Of a stretch of 64,000 nt of DNA, positions 34,794 through 44,329 are shown piece by piece. The DNA comes from G963692885 sp964658655 (GTDB taxonomy: Bacteria; Acidobacteriota; Terriglobia; Terriglobales; Acidobacteriaceae), in assembly GCA_964658655.1 (NCBI GenBank), contig CAZZZL010000012.1, positions 38,042 to 102,041 of the forward strand, in the 5' to 3' direction. Made by a program: the position numbers and the translations under genes. Every line of letters begins with the position of its first letter. Position 1 is the stretch's first letter. A model generated the notes under the pieces. It was not told where the DNA came from. It saw nothing but the letters and a program-made list of their open reading frames with translations, and searched no databases.

Positions 34794-35004
34794 CCCGTCC
34801 GACCTGCCAGCGTGCCGGCTTGTGTCTCACTGGAAAACGGAGAGTGTGCTGGTGACAGGTACAAATAGGTGGTCGGAAACTTAGACGCTGAAGTGGAGAG
34901 AGTCATGCGCGCGCAGGTATGATGGTAGCATTGCCGGCCGGCAGGTTGACCTTCATACGCATTGCTGGACGGCTGCCCTAGAAATTCCAGACTGGTGTTG
35001 CTTT

Positions 35005-36153
35005 TTGCTTCCGAATCCCACCGCTAACCTGATTGAAGAACCACGCCGTGCGCCTTTGCCTGCGGCGAAGCGGGTGCTGATTTACCGGCTTGGCAGCCTG
35101 GGAGATACGGTGATCTCGCTTCCCTGCCTGCACCTGATCGCGCGTGCGTTTCCTGATGCGGAGCGGTCAATGCTGACGAATGTCCCGGTGAACGCTACAG
35201 CGCCGGCAGCTGCCGCGGTCCTGGGAAACTCCGGGCTGGTGCATCGCTATTTCGACTACCCGGTGCATACGCGGAACGTTTTCCTGCTGGGCCGGCTGGC
35301 TCTCACGCTGCGACGCTACAAGCCGGATGTACTGATTTACCTGGCTGCGCCGCGCGGAGAGGCAGCGCTGGATCGCGATGTTCGCTTTTTCAGGCTGTGC
35401 GGCATTCGCAGTATTTACGGTCTGCCGACCGGCGAACTGGCGCTTAACCTGCAGGATGCGAAGACCGGCCTGGCAGAATCGGAGGCGCATCGACTGGCAC
35501 GAACACTTCGGTCGCTGGGCGATGCGCGGCTGCAGGATCCGGCAAGCTGGGACCTGCACTTGACACGGGAAGAACTGGCATTTGGCGAGGAGACGGCTGC
35601 GTCATTTGCCGGTAATCCCTATATTGTCTGCGCACCCGGATGCAAGGCGCAGGCAAATGACTGGGAGGACCAGAACTGGTCGTCTTTTCTGTCACAACTT
35701 TCGGCGAAACTACCGAACCTGGGCCTGCTGATGACCGGGGCGGCGTCGGACTTCGAACGAAATGCGCAGCTGGCGCGATCCTGGAAAGGCCGCGCGCTCA
35801 ATATTTCCGGAACGACCGGGCCCCGGCAGGCAGCGGCCATACTCGTGCACGCCGCGATGTATGTGGGTCCAGACAGCGGGCCGATGCATATTGCCGCGGC
35901 TACCGGGACCCCGTGCGTGGCAATCTTCTCCGCGCGGAATCCTGCCGGAATCTGGTTTCCGAACAGTTACCAGGGCGCGCCGCAGCACCACACACTCTTT
36001 CATCGGACCGAATGCTCGCCGTGCGGCCTGGTGACGTGTGTGGCGGAGAAGAAGCGCTGTATTTTGTCGATACAGCCGACCGAGCCGCTGGCATTTGCAA
36101 TGCGCATTCTGGAACCGGCGTTCCGTACGCAATCGCTGACGCAACACTCCTGA
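35005..36153 (+). CDS. Glycosyltransferase family 9 (heptosyltransferase-like)
   Basis: Heptosyltransferase-family protein (382 residues) expected to transfer ADP-heptose or a related sugar to LPS core at the inner membrane. The N-terminal signature VLIYRLGSLGDTVISLPCL and the C-terminal donor-binding YVGPDSGPMHIAAATGTPCVAIF are clear. The start is uncertain: the frame opens with TTG at 35005 without a good ribosome site, and a GTG just before LIYRLGSLGD is an alternative. It is divergent from the GT4 gene with about 210 bases between. Together with gmhB it suggests heptose in the envelope glycans. Confidence 0.9.
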   Translation: MLPNPTANLIEEPRRAPLPAAKRVLIYRLGSLGDTVISLPCLHLIARAFPDAERSMLTNVPVNATAPAAAAVLGNSGLVHRYFDYPVHTRNVFLLGRLALTLRRYKPDVLIYLAAPRGEAALDRDVRFFRLCGIRSIYGLPTGELALNLQDAKTGLAESEAHRLARTLRSLGDARLQDPASWDLHLTREELAFGEETAASFAGNPYIVCAPGCKAQANDWEDQNWSSFLSQLSAKLPNLGLLMTGAASDFERNAQLARSWKGRALNISGTTGPRQAAAILVHAAMYVGPDSGPMHIAAATGTPCVAIFSARNPAGIWFPNSYQGAPQHHTLFHRTECSPCGLVTCVAEKKRCILSIQPTEPLAFAMRILEPAFRTQSLTQHS

Positions 36154-36236
36154 GCCCGGTATTGAAGCGTTTGAATGTCTTCAGGGTGCACCAACAGTGC
36201 GCCAATCGCCTTGAAGCCGTTTAGAATGCCACTACG

Positions 36237-36866
36237 ATGCCTGATTCGTTGAGCAGCAGTCCATCTTCCCCGGAACAACACGGTTACGCCCCGGACCTGG
36301 CGCAGGTCGACCCGCCGAGCAGTTTTGGGCGGATAGCCATGCGTGTGCTTGCGGCAGCGATCGTAGCCGGCGCGCTGGTGGCTGCATGGTTCTATTTTGG
36401 CCAGCGCGGTGCCATTGCGAACGGGGACGTAGCCCGCATTACGCTCTACCCGATCCACAATGCGATGTCCGGGGGCGGCGACGAGCAGGGCATGCAGGGG
36501 CAGAACCAGGGGTACGACCAGCTGATCGTGTTTGCACAGATTCATGTCCACAACCTGAGCAAGGTGCCGCTGACGATTCTCGAACTGCAGGGTAACGTGA
36601 CGATGCAGGATGCGACGGAATCGACGAGCCTGGCAGCCAGCCAGACTGATGCGAATCGATTATTCGGCGCCTATCCAAAGCTGGCGCCGCTGCGCATGGA
36701 CCCGCTCCTGCGCGATACCGTAATCCCGCCGGGCCAGACGGTCGAGGGTATGCTGGTCTTCAATTACTCGATGAACAAGGCACAGTGGGAGCAGCGGAAA
36801 AAGTTTGAAGTGAACGTGACCTTCGACAATGGCATGATCATTCATCTCGACGGCTCCCACGTCTAG
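36237..36866 (+). CDS. Single-span anchored protein of unknown function
   Basis: I do not recognise this 209-residue protein. A short cytoplasmic Ser/Pro-rich N-terminus is followed by one transmembrane helix (about 34-55, RVLAAAIVAGALVAAWFYF), then an exported domain that looks like a beta-sandwich of the kind used for protein interaction or telomere-like DUF4352 folds (IVFAQIHVHNLSKVPLTILEL, VIPPGQTVEGMLVFNYS). No Cys or catalytic motif is visible. The ATG at 36237 lacks a strong ribosome site. It lies between the GT9 gene and the ADOP permease and may be independent of both. Confidence 0.75.
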   Translation: MPDSLSSSPSSPEQHGYAPDLAQVDPPSSFGRIAMRVLAAAIVAGALVAAWFYFGQRGAIANGDVARITLYPIHNAMSGGGDEQGMQGQNQGYDQLIVFAQIHVHNLSKVPLTILELQGNVTMQDATESTSLAASQTDANRLFGAYPKLAPLRMDPLLRDTVIPPGQTVEGMLVFNYSMNKAQWEQRKKFEVNVTFDNGMIIHLDGSHV

Positions 36867-36941
36867 TGTGGCGCTCATAGAAGCAAGTCATGATCCAGCG
36901 AAAGTGAATTGAAACTCAAGAGCTTAGGCGGCGACTCTTCC

Positions 36942-39503
36942 ATGCGCAGATGGCTGCTTCAAATTCCCCAGGATGTTCATTACGCAGTCCGCCAACTCAG
37001 GCTGGCTCCCGTCTTCACGCTCACCGTTGTGTTGACTCTGGGACTCGGCATCGGTGCGACGACGGCAATTTTCTCGCTCATTCACGCGGTTATGCTCAAG
37101 TCGCTACCGGTCGCTGATCCGGAGCACCTGTACCGGATAGGTGCCGACAAAGCCTGCTGCGCAACCGGCAAACTGCAGGGCGACTGGGAGCGCTTCTCCT
37201 ATTCGCTGTACAAGCGGGTCGAACAGTCGGCGCCGCAGTTCGACAACATTGCTGCCTTCCAGGGAAACGCAGGTGTCCTGAGCGTGCGGGACAGTGCAGC
37301 CAATGCACAGGCCCGGCCACTGCTGGGTGAATACGTCAGCGGCAACTACTTCCAGACATTTGGACTGCAGGCTTTTGCCGGACGCCTGTTCAGCCGCGAC
37401 GACGATCGTGCCGGGTCTCCCCCGGTTGCCGTGTTGAGCTATCGCACCTGGCAGCAGGAGTATCACGGCAGCGCGTCAGCGATCGGCGCCACCGTTAATA
37501 TCGAAACGCATCCGTTCACCTTGGTCGGCGTAGCACCACCGGGCTTTTATGGGGAGACGCTGAGCGCTACTCCCACGGAAATCTGGGTGCCGCTTGAGAG
37601 CGAATACCTGATCGATGGCAAGGCTGCCTTCAACCTGATCCCGTCGCAGGCCTGGCTGCACCTGATCGGCCACCTGCGACCGGGGGCGCAAACCGACGGA
37701 ACGCCTGCGGAGCTGACCGCCGTACTGCAGCGCTGGCTGATGACAGAAGCGGCGCTGCCCGCGCAGAACCGCCCGCAGTCGCCGCAGGAGCTGGCGCGAC
37801 AGACCATCCAGCTGGCGCCTGGCGGCGCGGGCATCGGCACCATGCGGGATACGTACGCCGGCAGTCTACGGCTGCTGTTTGGATTGTGCGTCGCGGTACT
37901 GCTGATCGCCTGCGCGAATATCGCGAACGTACTGCTGGCGCGCGGTATGGCCCGGCGCAGCCAGGTAGCCCTGCAGCTGGCGCTGGGAGCTTCGCGTAAA
38001 CGGATACTGCAACAGGCGGTCACGGAAACCTGTGTCATCGCATTGCTGGGCGGCCTGCTGGGGATCGGGCTGGCGTGGTCCGGCGCAAGGATGGTGCTGA
38101 AGCTGGCTTTCCGTCATGCGACCACGACGTCGATCGATGTACGGCCGTCGCTGCCGGTGCTCGCTTTCTGCATCGGACTGTCGCTGCTGACCGGGCTGCT
38201 GTTTGGTGCAGTGCCGGCGTGGCTGGCCTCGCGTACCGACCCGATCGAATCGCTGCGGGGAGCAAACCGCACCACGCACAACCGTGGGTCCCTGCCGCAG
38301 AAGCTGCTGATCGTTATGCAGGCAGCGCTGTCCGTGGTGCTGATCGCGCTGGCAGGGATGCTGACCCACAGCATGATGAACCTGCAGACGCAAGACCTGG
38401 GGTTTGCGACTGCGGGCCGTGTCAGTGTGCAGCTAGAACCGCCGCTGGCCGATTACACGCTCGACCAGCTAACAGTGAAATATCGCGAGCTTGAAGAACG
38501 TCTCTCCTCGATTCCCGGCGTAAAGAGTGTAAGCCTGGGGCTGAATGGGCCGGTTGCCGGCGGATGGAAAGAGACGATCGTCACGCCGGGCGAAGCAGTG
38601 CCACGGCTGGATGGAACACGAAGTGCTCGCTGGAACAGGGTGAGCCCGCAGTATTTTGCGACCATTGGTCTGCCGCTGCTGGAAGGCCGGACGATCCTCG
38701 CTTCAGACTCAGCGGACACGCGCGGCGTAGCAGTTGTGAACCAGGCCTTTGCGAAGAGGTTCTTTCCAAATGAGCCGGCCATCGGGAAACACTTCGGCCT
38801 CGGACTGCCGGCTTACAGCAGCGCGCTCGAAATCGTCGGGGTGGTGCGCGATGCGAAATCCGGCGACCTGCGGCAGCCACCCCAGCCGATGGCTTATGGC
38901 GCATTGACGCAACACATCGCGTTCGCAGAAGAAACCCTGCAGGCAGACGACAAGTGGGACCACTTCATCAACGACGTGCAGCTCTCGATTCGCGGCAACC
39001 TGGGCGAACTGGAGCCCGGGATCCGCGAAGCCTTCCGGCAGGTCGATCCTAACTTTGCCATCATCCGCATCGCGCCGCTGCAGCAACTGGTGGATACACA
39101 GTTTGACCAGCAGAATACCGTCGCCCGTTTGAGCAGCCTGTTCGGCTTGCTCGCGCTGGTGTTGGCGACCGTTGGGCTCTACGGGGTCACGGCGTACACG
39201 GTCGCGCGGCGCACCAGTGAGATTGGTGTGCGTATGGCGCTGGGCGCGAATCGCTGGAACATCCTCGGGCTGGTCTTCCGCGGAGCGTTTCTGCAGGTGG
39301 CGATCGGGTTGGCAATGGGCGTGCCGGTCGCGATCGGACTCGGCAGAATGCTCGCGGCAAATCTTTACCATGTGGGACTACTGGATCGGCCGGCACTGGC
39401 GACGGCCATCGGCACGCTTGTAATGGGCGCATTCCTCGCGAGTGCGATCCCTGCACGGCGGGCAGCGGGAATTGATCCGGTGCAGGCGCTGCGGGCGGAA
39501 TAA
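36942..39503 (+). CDS. ADOP-type MacB/FtsX-like ABC transporter permease
   Basis: Large permease of 853 residues of the duplicated orphan type abundant in Acidobacteria. The N-terminus DVHYAVRQLRLAPVFTLTV leads into the first transmembrane helix, then a MacB-like periplasmic core domain, a three-helix FtsX domain (about 310-430), a linker with a helix (about 450-475), a second periplasmic core, and a second FtsX domain (about 730-850) ending RRAAGIDPVQALRAE. No ATPase gene is adjacent. The ATG at 36942 follows a weak TTAGGCGG; a TTG at 36909 is also open. The export substrate, perhaps a drug, peptide or lipid, is unknown. Confidence 0.93.
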   Translation: MRRWLLQIPQDVHYAVRQLRLAPVFTLTVVLTLGLGIGATTAIFSLIHAVMLKSLPVADPEHLYRIGADKACCATGKLQGDWERFSYSLYKRVEQSAPQFDNIAAFQGNAGVLSVRDSAANAQARPLLGEYVSGNYFQTFGLQAFAGRLFSRDDDRAGSPPVAVLSYRTWQQEYHGSASAIGATVNIETHPFTLVGVAPPGFYGETLSATPTEIWVPLESEYLIDGKAAFNLIPSQAWLHLIGHLRPGAQTDGTPAELTAVLQRWLMTEAALPAQNRPQSPQELARQTIQLAPGGAGIGTMRDTYAGSLRLLFGLCVAVLLIACANIANVLLARGMARRSQVALQLALGASRKRILQQAVTETCVIALLGGLLGIGLAWSGARMVLKLAFRHATTTSIDVRPSLPVLAFCIGLSLLTGLLFGAVPAWLASRTDPIESLRGANRTTHNRGSLPQKLLIVMQAALSVVLIALAGMLTHSMMNLQTQDLGFATAGRVSVQLEPPLADYTLDQLTVKYRELEERLSSIPGVKSVSLGLNGPVAGGWKETIVTPGEAVPRLDGTRSARWNRVSPQYFATIGLPLLEGRTILASDSADTRGVAVVNQAFAKRFFPNEPAIGKHFGLGLPAYSSALEIVGVVRDAKSGDLRQPPQPMAYGALTQHIAFAEETLQADDKWDHFINDVQLSIRGNLGELEPGIREAFRQVDPNFAIIRIAPLQQLVDTQFDQQNTVARLSSLFGLLALVLATVGLYGVTAYTVARRTSEIGVRMALGANRWNILGLVFRGAFLQVAIGLAMGVPVAIGLGRMLAANLYHVGLLDRPALATAIGTLVMGAFLASAIPARRAAGIDPVQALRAE

Positions 39504-39593
39504 GTTGCCTGACCTGGCTCTTGAAGCGAACCCCGACAAATCGATTATGCGTGAAGCGGGCAGCAGGCGCTGCCGACGCCTTAGACTGGAGTC

Positions 39594-40772
39594 ATGCAGC
39601 GAGTCGTCATTGCCGGAGCAGGTGTCATCGGTCTAGCGACGGCGCTGGAACTGGCCGGGCGCGGTCACCGGGTGACGGTCTTCGAGCGCGGCAAGGCACT
39701 TCGCGAAGCGTCATGGGCAGCGGCCGGTATGCTGGCGGCCGGTGACCCGGAGAATGCGCCAGGGCTGGGCGAGTTTGCCAGGTTCAGCCGCGATCTGTAT
39801 CCGGCATTTCTTGAGCGTTTGCAGGATCTGACCGGCATCCCGGTGCCCATGCGGACGACACATACGCTGCAGCTGGTCGATGGCGCAGATGATTCAGGCC
39901 GCGACGAAGCGAAGAACACAATTTCGAATGATGAGGCAAGGCGACGCATACACGGTCTCCAAGTGCCTCCCGGCTGGCGAGCGCTCTGGCTGGAAGAACA
40001 ATCGTTTGACCCGCGCGACCTTTGCCGGGCACTGCGGGCGGCGGTGGGAGCGGCGGGCATTCGGCTGATCGAGGACACAGCCGTTGTGTCTTCCTGCAGG
40101 TCCAGGTCCAACGACCGCGCCAGTGTGCTCGAGGTGACGACACAGGCCGGCACCGTCGAAGCCGACACAATGGTGGTGTCGACGGGCGCGTGGGGAGCGG
40201 CGGCCGCCGCCAGCGGCCGGGACCTGCATACGCTGCCTGCAGGCTCAATCGAGCCGAGGAAAGGCCAGATGCTTCGGGTGCGTCAGCCTGAGGGCACGTC
40301 GCTGACAACCGTGCTTCGCTCGCCGAGCATTTACATCGTGCCGCGCGGCAATGGCAGCCTGGTTGTGGGCGCGACCGTGGAGGATGCAGGCTTTGATCGG
40401 ACCATCCATGACGACGCAACCGAGTGGCTTCTTCGAGAGGCCGCGCAGCTGTGGTGGCCAATAGCCGGGGTGACTCCGGAGCATATTGAGGAAGTGTGGA
40501 CCGGGATTCGCCCCGCGACGGCGGATGCGTTGCCGATCATCGGATCATTGAAACATGAGTATGAGTGGCCGAAGGTAATTTTCGCGACCGGGCATTATCG
40601 CAATGGCATCCTGCTTGCGCCGGGGACAGCGCGCCTGGTGGGAGAGCTGGTGAGCGATGAAGAGGTCGATATCGACATTACTGTATTTAGCCCGCGCCGG
40701 ATGATGACTTCGTCCGAAATGGACGCATCCAATCCCTGTTCCCATGACAAGGAAACCAGCGCTGCGCTATAA
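39594..40772 (+). CDS. thiO: Glycine oxidase / FAD-dependent amine oxidase (ThiO-like)
   Basis: FAD enzyme of the DAO family (392 residues) that in thiamine synthesis oxidises glycine to the imine used for the thiazole ring. The dinucleotide-binding GAGVIGLATALELAGRGH is at the N-terminus with the acidic FERG after it. SWAAAGMLAAGDP and the C-terminal WTGIRPATADALPIIG and FATGHYRNGILLAPGTA are typical of ThiO. No other thiamine genes lie in the window, so the symbol rests on these motifs alone; a general D-amino-acid or sarcosine oxidase role is possible. It starts about 90 bases after the permease gene. Confidence 0.85.
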   Translation: MQRVVIAGAGVIGLATALELAGRGHRVTVFERGKALREASWAAAGMLAAGDPENAPGLGEFARFSRDLYPAFLERLQDLTGIPVPMRTTHTLQLVDGADDSGRDEAKNTISNDEARRRIHGLQVPPGWRALWLEEQSFDPRDLCRALRAAVGAAGIRLIEDTAVVSSCRSRSNDRASVLEVTTQAGTVEADTMVVSTGAWGAAAAASGRDLHTLPAGSIEPRKGQMLRVRQPEGTSLTTVLRSPSIYIVPRGNGSLVVGATVEDAGFDRTIHDDATEWLLREAAQLWWPIAGVTPEHIEEVWTGIRPATADALPIIGSLKHEYEWPKVIFATGHYRNGILLAPGTARLVGELVSDEEVDIDITVFSPRRMMTSSEMDASNPCSHDKETSAAL

Positions 40773-40855
40773 CAGGAGTTCAGCGTTGACAGACAGAAGA
40801 ATTGCCACCCTGCGTGGCGCAAGAGCAGATACAGAGTTGAAGGAGAAGTAAGAAT

Positions 40856-41992
40856 ATGGCGACAGCAGCACCAGCCAAGGGACTCGAAGGAATTGTGGCC
40901 GCAAGCTCCGGCATTTGCTGGATAGACGGCGAAGCGGGCGTACTTTCCTATCGCGGCATCGATATACACGAACTCGCCGGCAAATCCGACTTCGAGCAGA
41001 CCACTTATCTTCTCTGGCACGGTAAATTACCGAGTGCAAGTGAGCTTGCTGAATTTCGCAGGCACCTGGCAGAGTCACGCGTGATGCATCCGCAGATGAA
41101 TGAATTGCTGGGCGGTTTTCCCAAGGATGCAACGCCGATGGAAGTGCTGCGCACTGCGGTTTCGCGTCTGTCGGTCTATGACGATGACGAAGCCAGCAAT
41201 TCGCATGACGCGAATGTGCGCAAGTCGTTCCGGCTCACTTCGCAGATCGCAATGATCGTCGCGAATTACGATCGCATTCGTAAAGGTAAGCCGGTGGTTG
41301 AAGCCGACAAGTCGCTTTCGCACGCGGGCAATTTTCTGTGGATGCTGACCGGCGAGAAACCGTCCGAGACAGCGACGAAGACACTGGATATCGCGCTGAT
41401 CCTGCATGCCGACCACGAGCTGAATGCGTCGACATTTGCCGCACGCGTCATCGCGGCAACGCTGGCAGATATGCACTCTGCCATTACCGGCGCCATCGGT
41501 GCGCTGAAGGGGCCGCTGCATGGCGGTGCGAACGAAGCTGTGATGCGCATGCTGCAGGCCGTTGACAAGTCCGGCGAAGACGCGGTCGAACATGTAAAGA
41601 AAATGCTGGCGAATAAAGAGAAGGTGTCCGGCTTTGGCCATCGCGTGTACAAGACCGAAGACCCGCGTGCCACGCACCTGCGCCGCATGAGCGAAGAGCT
41701 GGGCAAGTCGTCAGGCAATTCGAAGTGGTTCGATATGTCGCGCGCGATCGAGCTTTATATCAAGCAGGAAAAGAAGCTGAATGCGAATGTCGATTTCTAC
41801 TCTGCCTCGACGTATACGACACTCGGCATTGACATCGATCTGTTCACGCCGATCTTTGCGGTAAGCCGTATCGCCGGATGGGCCGCGCATGTGATTGAGC
41901 AGCATGATGACAACCGGCTGATCCGCCCACGCGCAGAGTACATCGGGCCGGAATACCCGGCGCCATACATTCCGATTGAAGAGCGTAAATAG
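40856..41992 (+). CDS. gltA: Citrate synthase
   Basis: Condenses oxaloacetate and acetyl-CoA to citrate at the entry of the TCA cycle. The 378-residue length matches the shorter CitZ/archaeal-type class rather than the 430-residue E. coli enzyme. Catalytic residues are visible: His222 in GPLHGGANE, His262 in GFGHRVYK and Asp313 in NVDFYSAS; the conserved LHADHELNAS is at about 183-192. The ATG has AAGGAG with 9 bases of spacing. A methylcitrate-synthase activity cannot be excluded by sequence, but no prp genes are nearby. It ends at a strong two-way terminator. Confidence 0.96.
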   Translation: MATAAPAKGLEGIVAASSGICWIDGEAGVLSYRGIDIHELAGKSDFEQTTYLLWHGKLPSASELAEFRRHLAESRVMHPQMNELLGGFPKDATPMEVLRTAVSRLSVYDDDEASNSHDANVRKSFRLTSQIAMIVANYDRIRKGKPVVEADKSLSHAGNFLWMLTGEKPSETATKTLDIALILHADHELNASTFAARVIAATLADMHSAITGAIGALKGPLHGGANEAVMRMLQAVDKSGEDAVEHVKKMLANKEKVSGFGHRVYKTEDPRATHLRRMSEELGKSSGNSKWFDMSRAIELYIKQEKKLNANVDFYSASTYTTLGIDIDLFTPIFAVSRIAGWAAHVIEQHDDNRLIRPRAEYIGPEYPAPYIPIEERK

Positions 41993-42005
41993 CTGAAGCG
42001 AAGAT

Positions 42006-42043
42006 AAAAGCGGATGAAGACCAACAGGCCTTCATCTGCTTTT
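42006..42043. terminator. Bidirectional rho-independent terminator after citrate synthase
   Basis: AAAAGCGGATGAAG and CTTCATCTGCTTTT form a 14-bp stem (one G-T pair) with a 10-base loop, followed by more T on the plus strand. The flanking A and T runs allow termination in both directions, fitting its place between citrate synthase and the convergent lipoprotein gene. Confidence 0.88.
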
Positions 42044-42052
42044 TTGTGTCGC

Positions 42053-42850
42053 TTACTTGGTAGAGGGCACAGCTGTTGCGCTGGCTGCTGTTTTGGGCTG
42101 AGTGTTGCTGGCTTCTTCCCGGTTCGCAGGATTCGCGACTGAGCCAACGCGGCAGGCCGATGGCACGTTCGTCATCTGCTTGGCGAAGACGCGGAAGCTT
42201 GGCGTGCCGGGCCTTAGAGTCGACCAGTAGCTCGAACGCGCCAGCAACGGCTTGTGCTGATCAATCAACTGGTTCTCCAGAATTTTTACGCCGCACTCGA
42301 GGTTATTGCGGGGTTGGAGAATCGTCTTCGCAGGATCCTTTGCGGGAAGGTTCCTGTCCTTCTCATAATCGAAGTCGCAGCCGTAGCGCTTGGCGTCCAT
42401 GTAGGTGAGCTGGAGCAATCCTTCGCTGTGCACCATACCCTTGGTGACGTCGTCCTTGACCGCAACTTCGGGCTCGGTATGGCGAACGTTTGTCGTTGGT
42501 TCCAGGCCGGCTTCCGCACCGGCGAGAGCTTGAAAGAAGTAAGCCCAGTAGGCGCGCTTGTCGCCGTTGCTCATGGTGTTGAAGCGCGGACAGTAGGCAC
42601 GTACGTCGCGTGCGACTGCCGGGGACAGAAGCTGCGGAGGCAGGGCTTCTTCGACGATGCGGTCCCAGGCGGGATCCCATGTTGTGCCGCCGAGTTCGGC
42701 GCGCTTCACGTCGATCGGCGTAGGCGGTGCCTGCTTGATTTCCTTCGTCGCAGTGTTGACCGGCGGAGGAGGCGCGGTGTGCTGATGACAGCCTGTCATC
42801 AGCAGCAGCACCGCAACGCCCGTGATCTGGGTAATCTTCGTTTGTCTCAT
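42053..42850 (-). CDS. Lipoprotein with lytic-transglycosylase-like (SLT) domain
   Basis: A 265-residue predicted lipoprotein. The ATG at 42850 gives a signal peptide with lipobox LMTGC (Cys21) and a Pro-rich linker. The rest looks like a divergent soluble lytic transglycosylase/lysozyme-like fold: ALAGAEAGLEPTT resembles the AESGFNP catalytic motif, making Glu113 the candidate general acid, and SEGLLQLTYMDAKRYG resembles the GLMQ motif. Several extra Cys (87, 158, 186) may form disulfides. An in-frame ATG at 42898 would place residues ahead of the signal. The peptidoglycan-cleaving role is inferred and only moderately certain. Confidence 0.75.
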   Translation of the reverse strand: MRQTKITQITGVAVLLLMTGCHQHTAPPPPVNTATKEIKQAPPTPIDVKRAELGGTTWDPAWDRIVEEALPPQLLSPAVARDVRAYCPRFNTMSNGDKRAYWAYFFQALAGAEAGLEPTTNVRHTEPEVAVKDDVTKGMVHSEGLLQLTYMDAKRYGCDFDYEKDRNLPAKDPAKTILQPRNNLECGVKILENQLIDQHKPLLARSSYWSTLRPGTPSFRVFAKQMTNVPSACRVGSVANPANREEASNTQPKTAASATAVPSTK

Positions 42851-42956
42851 GCTGTTTCGTCTGCTCAGATGCGGAAACAAGCGGACGGGCAGCGGCATGT
42901 TCCCATTTTGCGAAGCAATGCGATTCGAAGATTACTTTCGTATCGCCGCGGAAGGC

Positions 42957-44279
42957 CTAAATTTTCGGGGCCCAGCCCTTCTCGTAATCGCGGCCCCACA
43001 TCTTCATCGCTTCGGAGTCATTCTGAATTTTGCCGTTCTCCGGATCGGTGTGCAGTGCACGCTTGACGGCGTAGGCGATGTTCGACAACTGGAGTGTCGT
43101 CACTGAAACATTGCCAACACTCACCGGAGCGTTGAGCTTCTCACCTTTGCGAATGCCGTTGATGAAGTTTGCGAAGTGGGCGTCGGTCATCGAATCGGCG
43201 CCGACCAGGTCGGATGACGAGGTGTCTTTGCCGGTGTCGAACTCGCTGGTTTTCTTGCCCTTGAGGTCATAGATTTCGTAGCCATCGCGATCGACGACCA
43301 CTGTCCCGGTGGTGCCCATGATGGCTGAGCCGCGCTCCCGGTTGTAGAACTTCATCCCCTGGCAGCACTTGCCTTCCCAGTCGATCAGCTTGTCGGGATA
43401 CTCAAAGCTCGTCACGAGAGTGTCATAGAACTGCCAGTCGTCTTTAAAGTGATAGCGGCCGCCGGAGGCAGTGACGCGCTCGGGAAATTGGACATCCATT
43501 GCCCAGCGGCAGACGTCGACTTCGTGTGTGCCATTGTTCAACGCTTCGCCCGTGCCCCAGGTCCTGAACCAGTGCCAGTTATAGGGCTGCACGTTGTCTT
43601 TGTAGGGCTGGCGCGGCGCCGGGCCCTGCCACAAATCCCAGTCGAGCTGCGGCGGAACAGGCGCGTCTTTGCCGACGCCGATCGATTTGCGCGTGTTCAC
43701 ATACCAGGCCTTGGCATAGTACGGGCGACCGATCAGGCCGTTATGAATCTTGTCTACAATCTCGATGGTATGCGGAGACGAGCGCTGCTGCGTACCCATC
43801 TGTACCAGTTTCTGATACTTTTTCTGCGCTTCGACAAGCATGGCGCCTTCGGCCGGGTTGTGGCTGCACGGCTTCTCGACATAAACATGCTTGCCTGCCT
43901 GCAGTCCGAGGATCGCCATGGGTGTGTGCCAGTGGTCGGGTGTGGCGATGGTGATGGCGTCCACGTCCTTCTGCTGCAGGATCTTGCGAAAATCGGTGCT
44001 GGTTGCAGGAGCGTCACCCAGGGCCTTCTGCGTGGCGTCGGCAAACCTCTTCAGCGTATTGCTGTCCACGTCGCAGATATGCGTGATGCGGGCTGACTTT
44101 TTATTGGCCTGCAGTGACGACAAGTGAGCGTAGGCGCGGCTGTTCAAACCAATGACAGCAAAGTTGAGCCGGTCGTTCGAGCCCATGATCTGCGCATAGC
44201 TTTTCGCCGTCGATGCGACAGCAAGCCCTGCCGTGCCAACGGCGAGGGTGTCGATAAATTCACGTCGTGTGATGGTCAT
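42957..44279 (-). CDS. Tat-exported Gfo/Idh/MocA-family oxidoreductase
   Basis: NAD(P)-dependent sugar oxidoreductase family member of 440 residues. A twin-arginine signal (TITRREFIDTLAVGTAGLAVA) is at the N-terminus, so the folded cofactor-bound protein is probably exported. The Rossmann domain starts LNFAVIGLNSRA, with the catalytic Lys in YVEKP (Glu135-Lys136-Pro137). The C-terminal domain carries the NGTHEVDVCRW substrate/His motif. The ATG at 44279 has AGGAAG about 6 bases upstream; the frame open to 44516 overlaps the upstream gene and is rejected. It follows a Tat-exported TIM-barrel gene by 50 bases, so the two likely act on the same carbohydrate. Confidence 0.92.
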   Translation of the reverse strand: MTITRREFIDTLAVGTAGLAVASTAKSYAQIMGSNDRLNFAVIGLNSRAYAHLSSLQANKKSARITHICDVDSNTLKRFADATQKALGDAPATSTDFRKILQQKDVDAITIATPDHWHTPMAILGLQAGKHVYVEKPCSHNPAEGAMLVEAQKKYQKLVQMGTQQRSSPHTIEIVDKIHNGLIGRPYYAKAWYVNTRKSIGVGKDAPVPPQLDWDLWQGPAPRQPYKDNVQPYNWHWFRTWGTGEALNNGTHEVDVCRWAMDVQFPERVTASGGRYHFKDDWQFYDTLVTSFEYPDKLIDWEGKCCQGMKFYNRERGSAIMGTTGTVVVDRDGYEIYDLKGKKTSEFDTGKDTSSSDLVGADSMTDAHFANFINGIRKGEKLNAPVSVGNVSVTTLQLSNIAYAVKRALHTDPENGKIQNDSEAMKMWGRDYEKGWAPKI

Positions 44280-44329
44280 AATTTCTTCCTGATTTTTAAG
44301 TAGAGTCAGCTTCGGTTGACGTAACGTCG

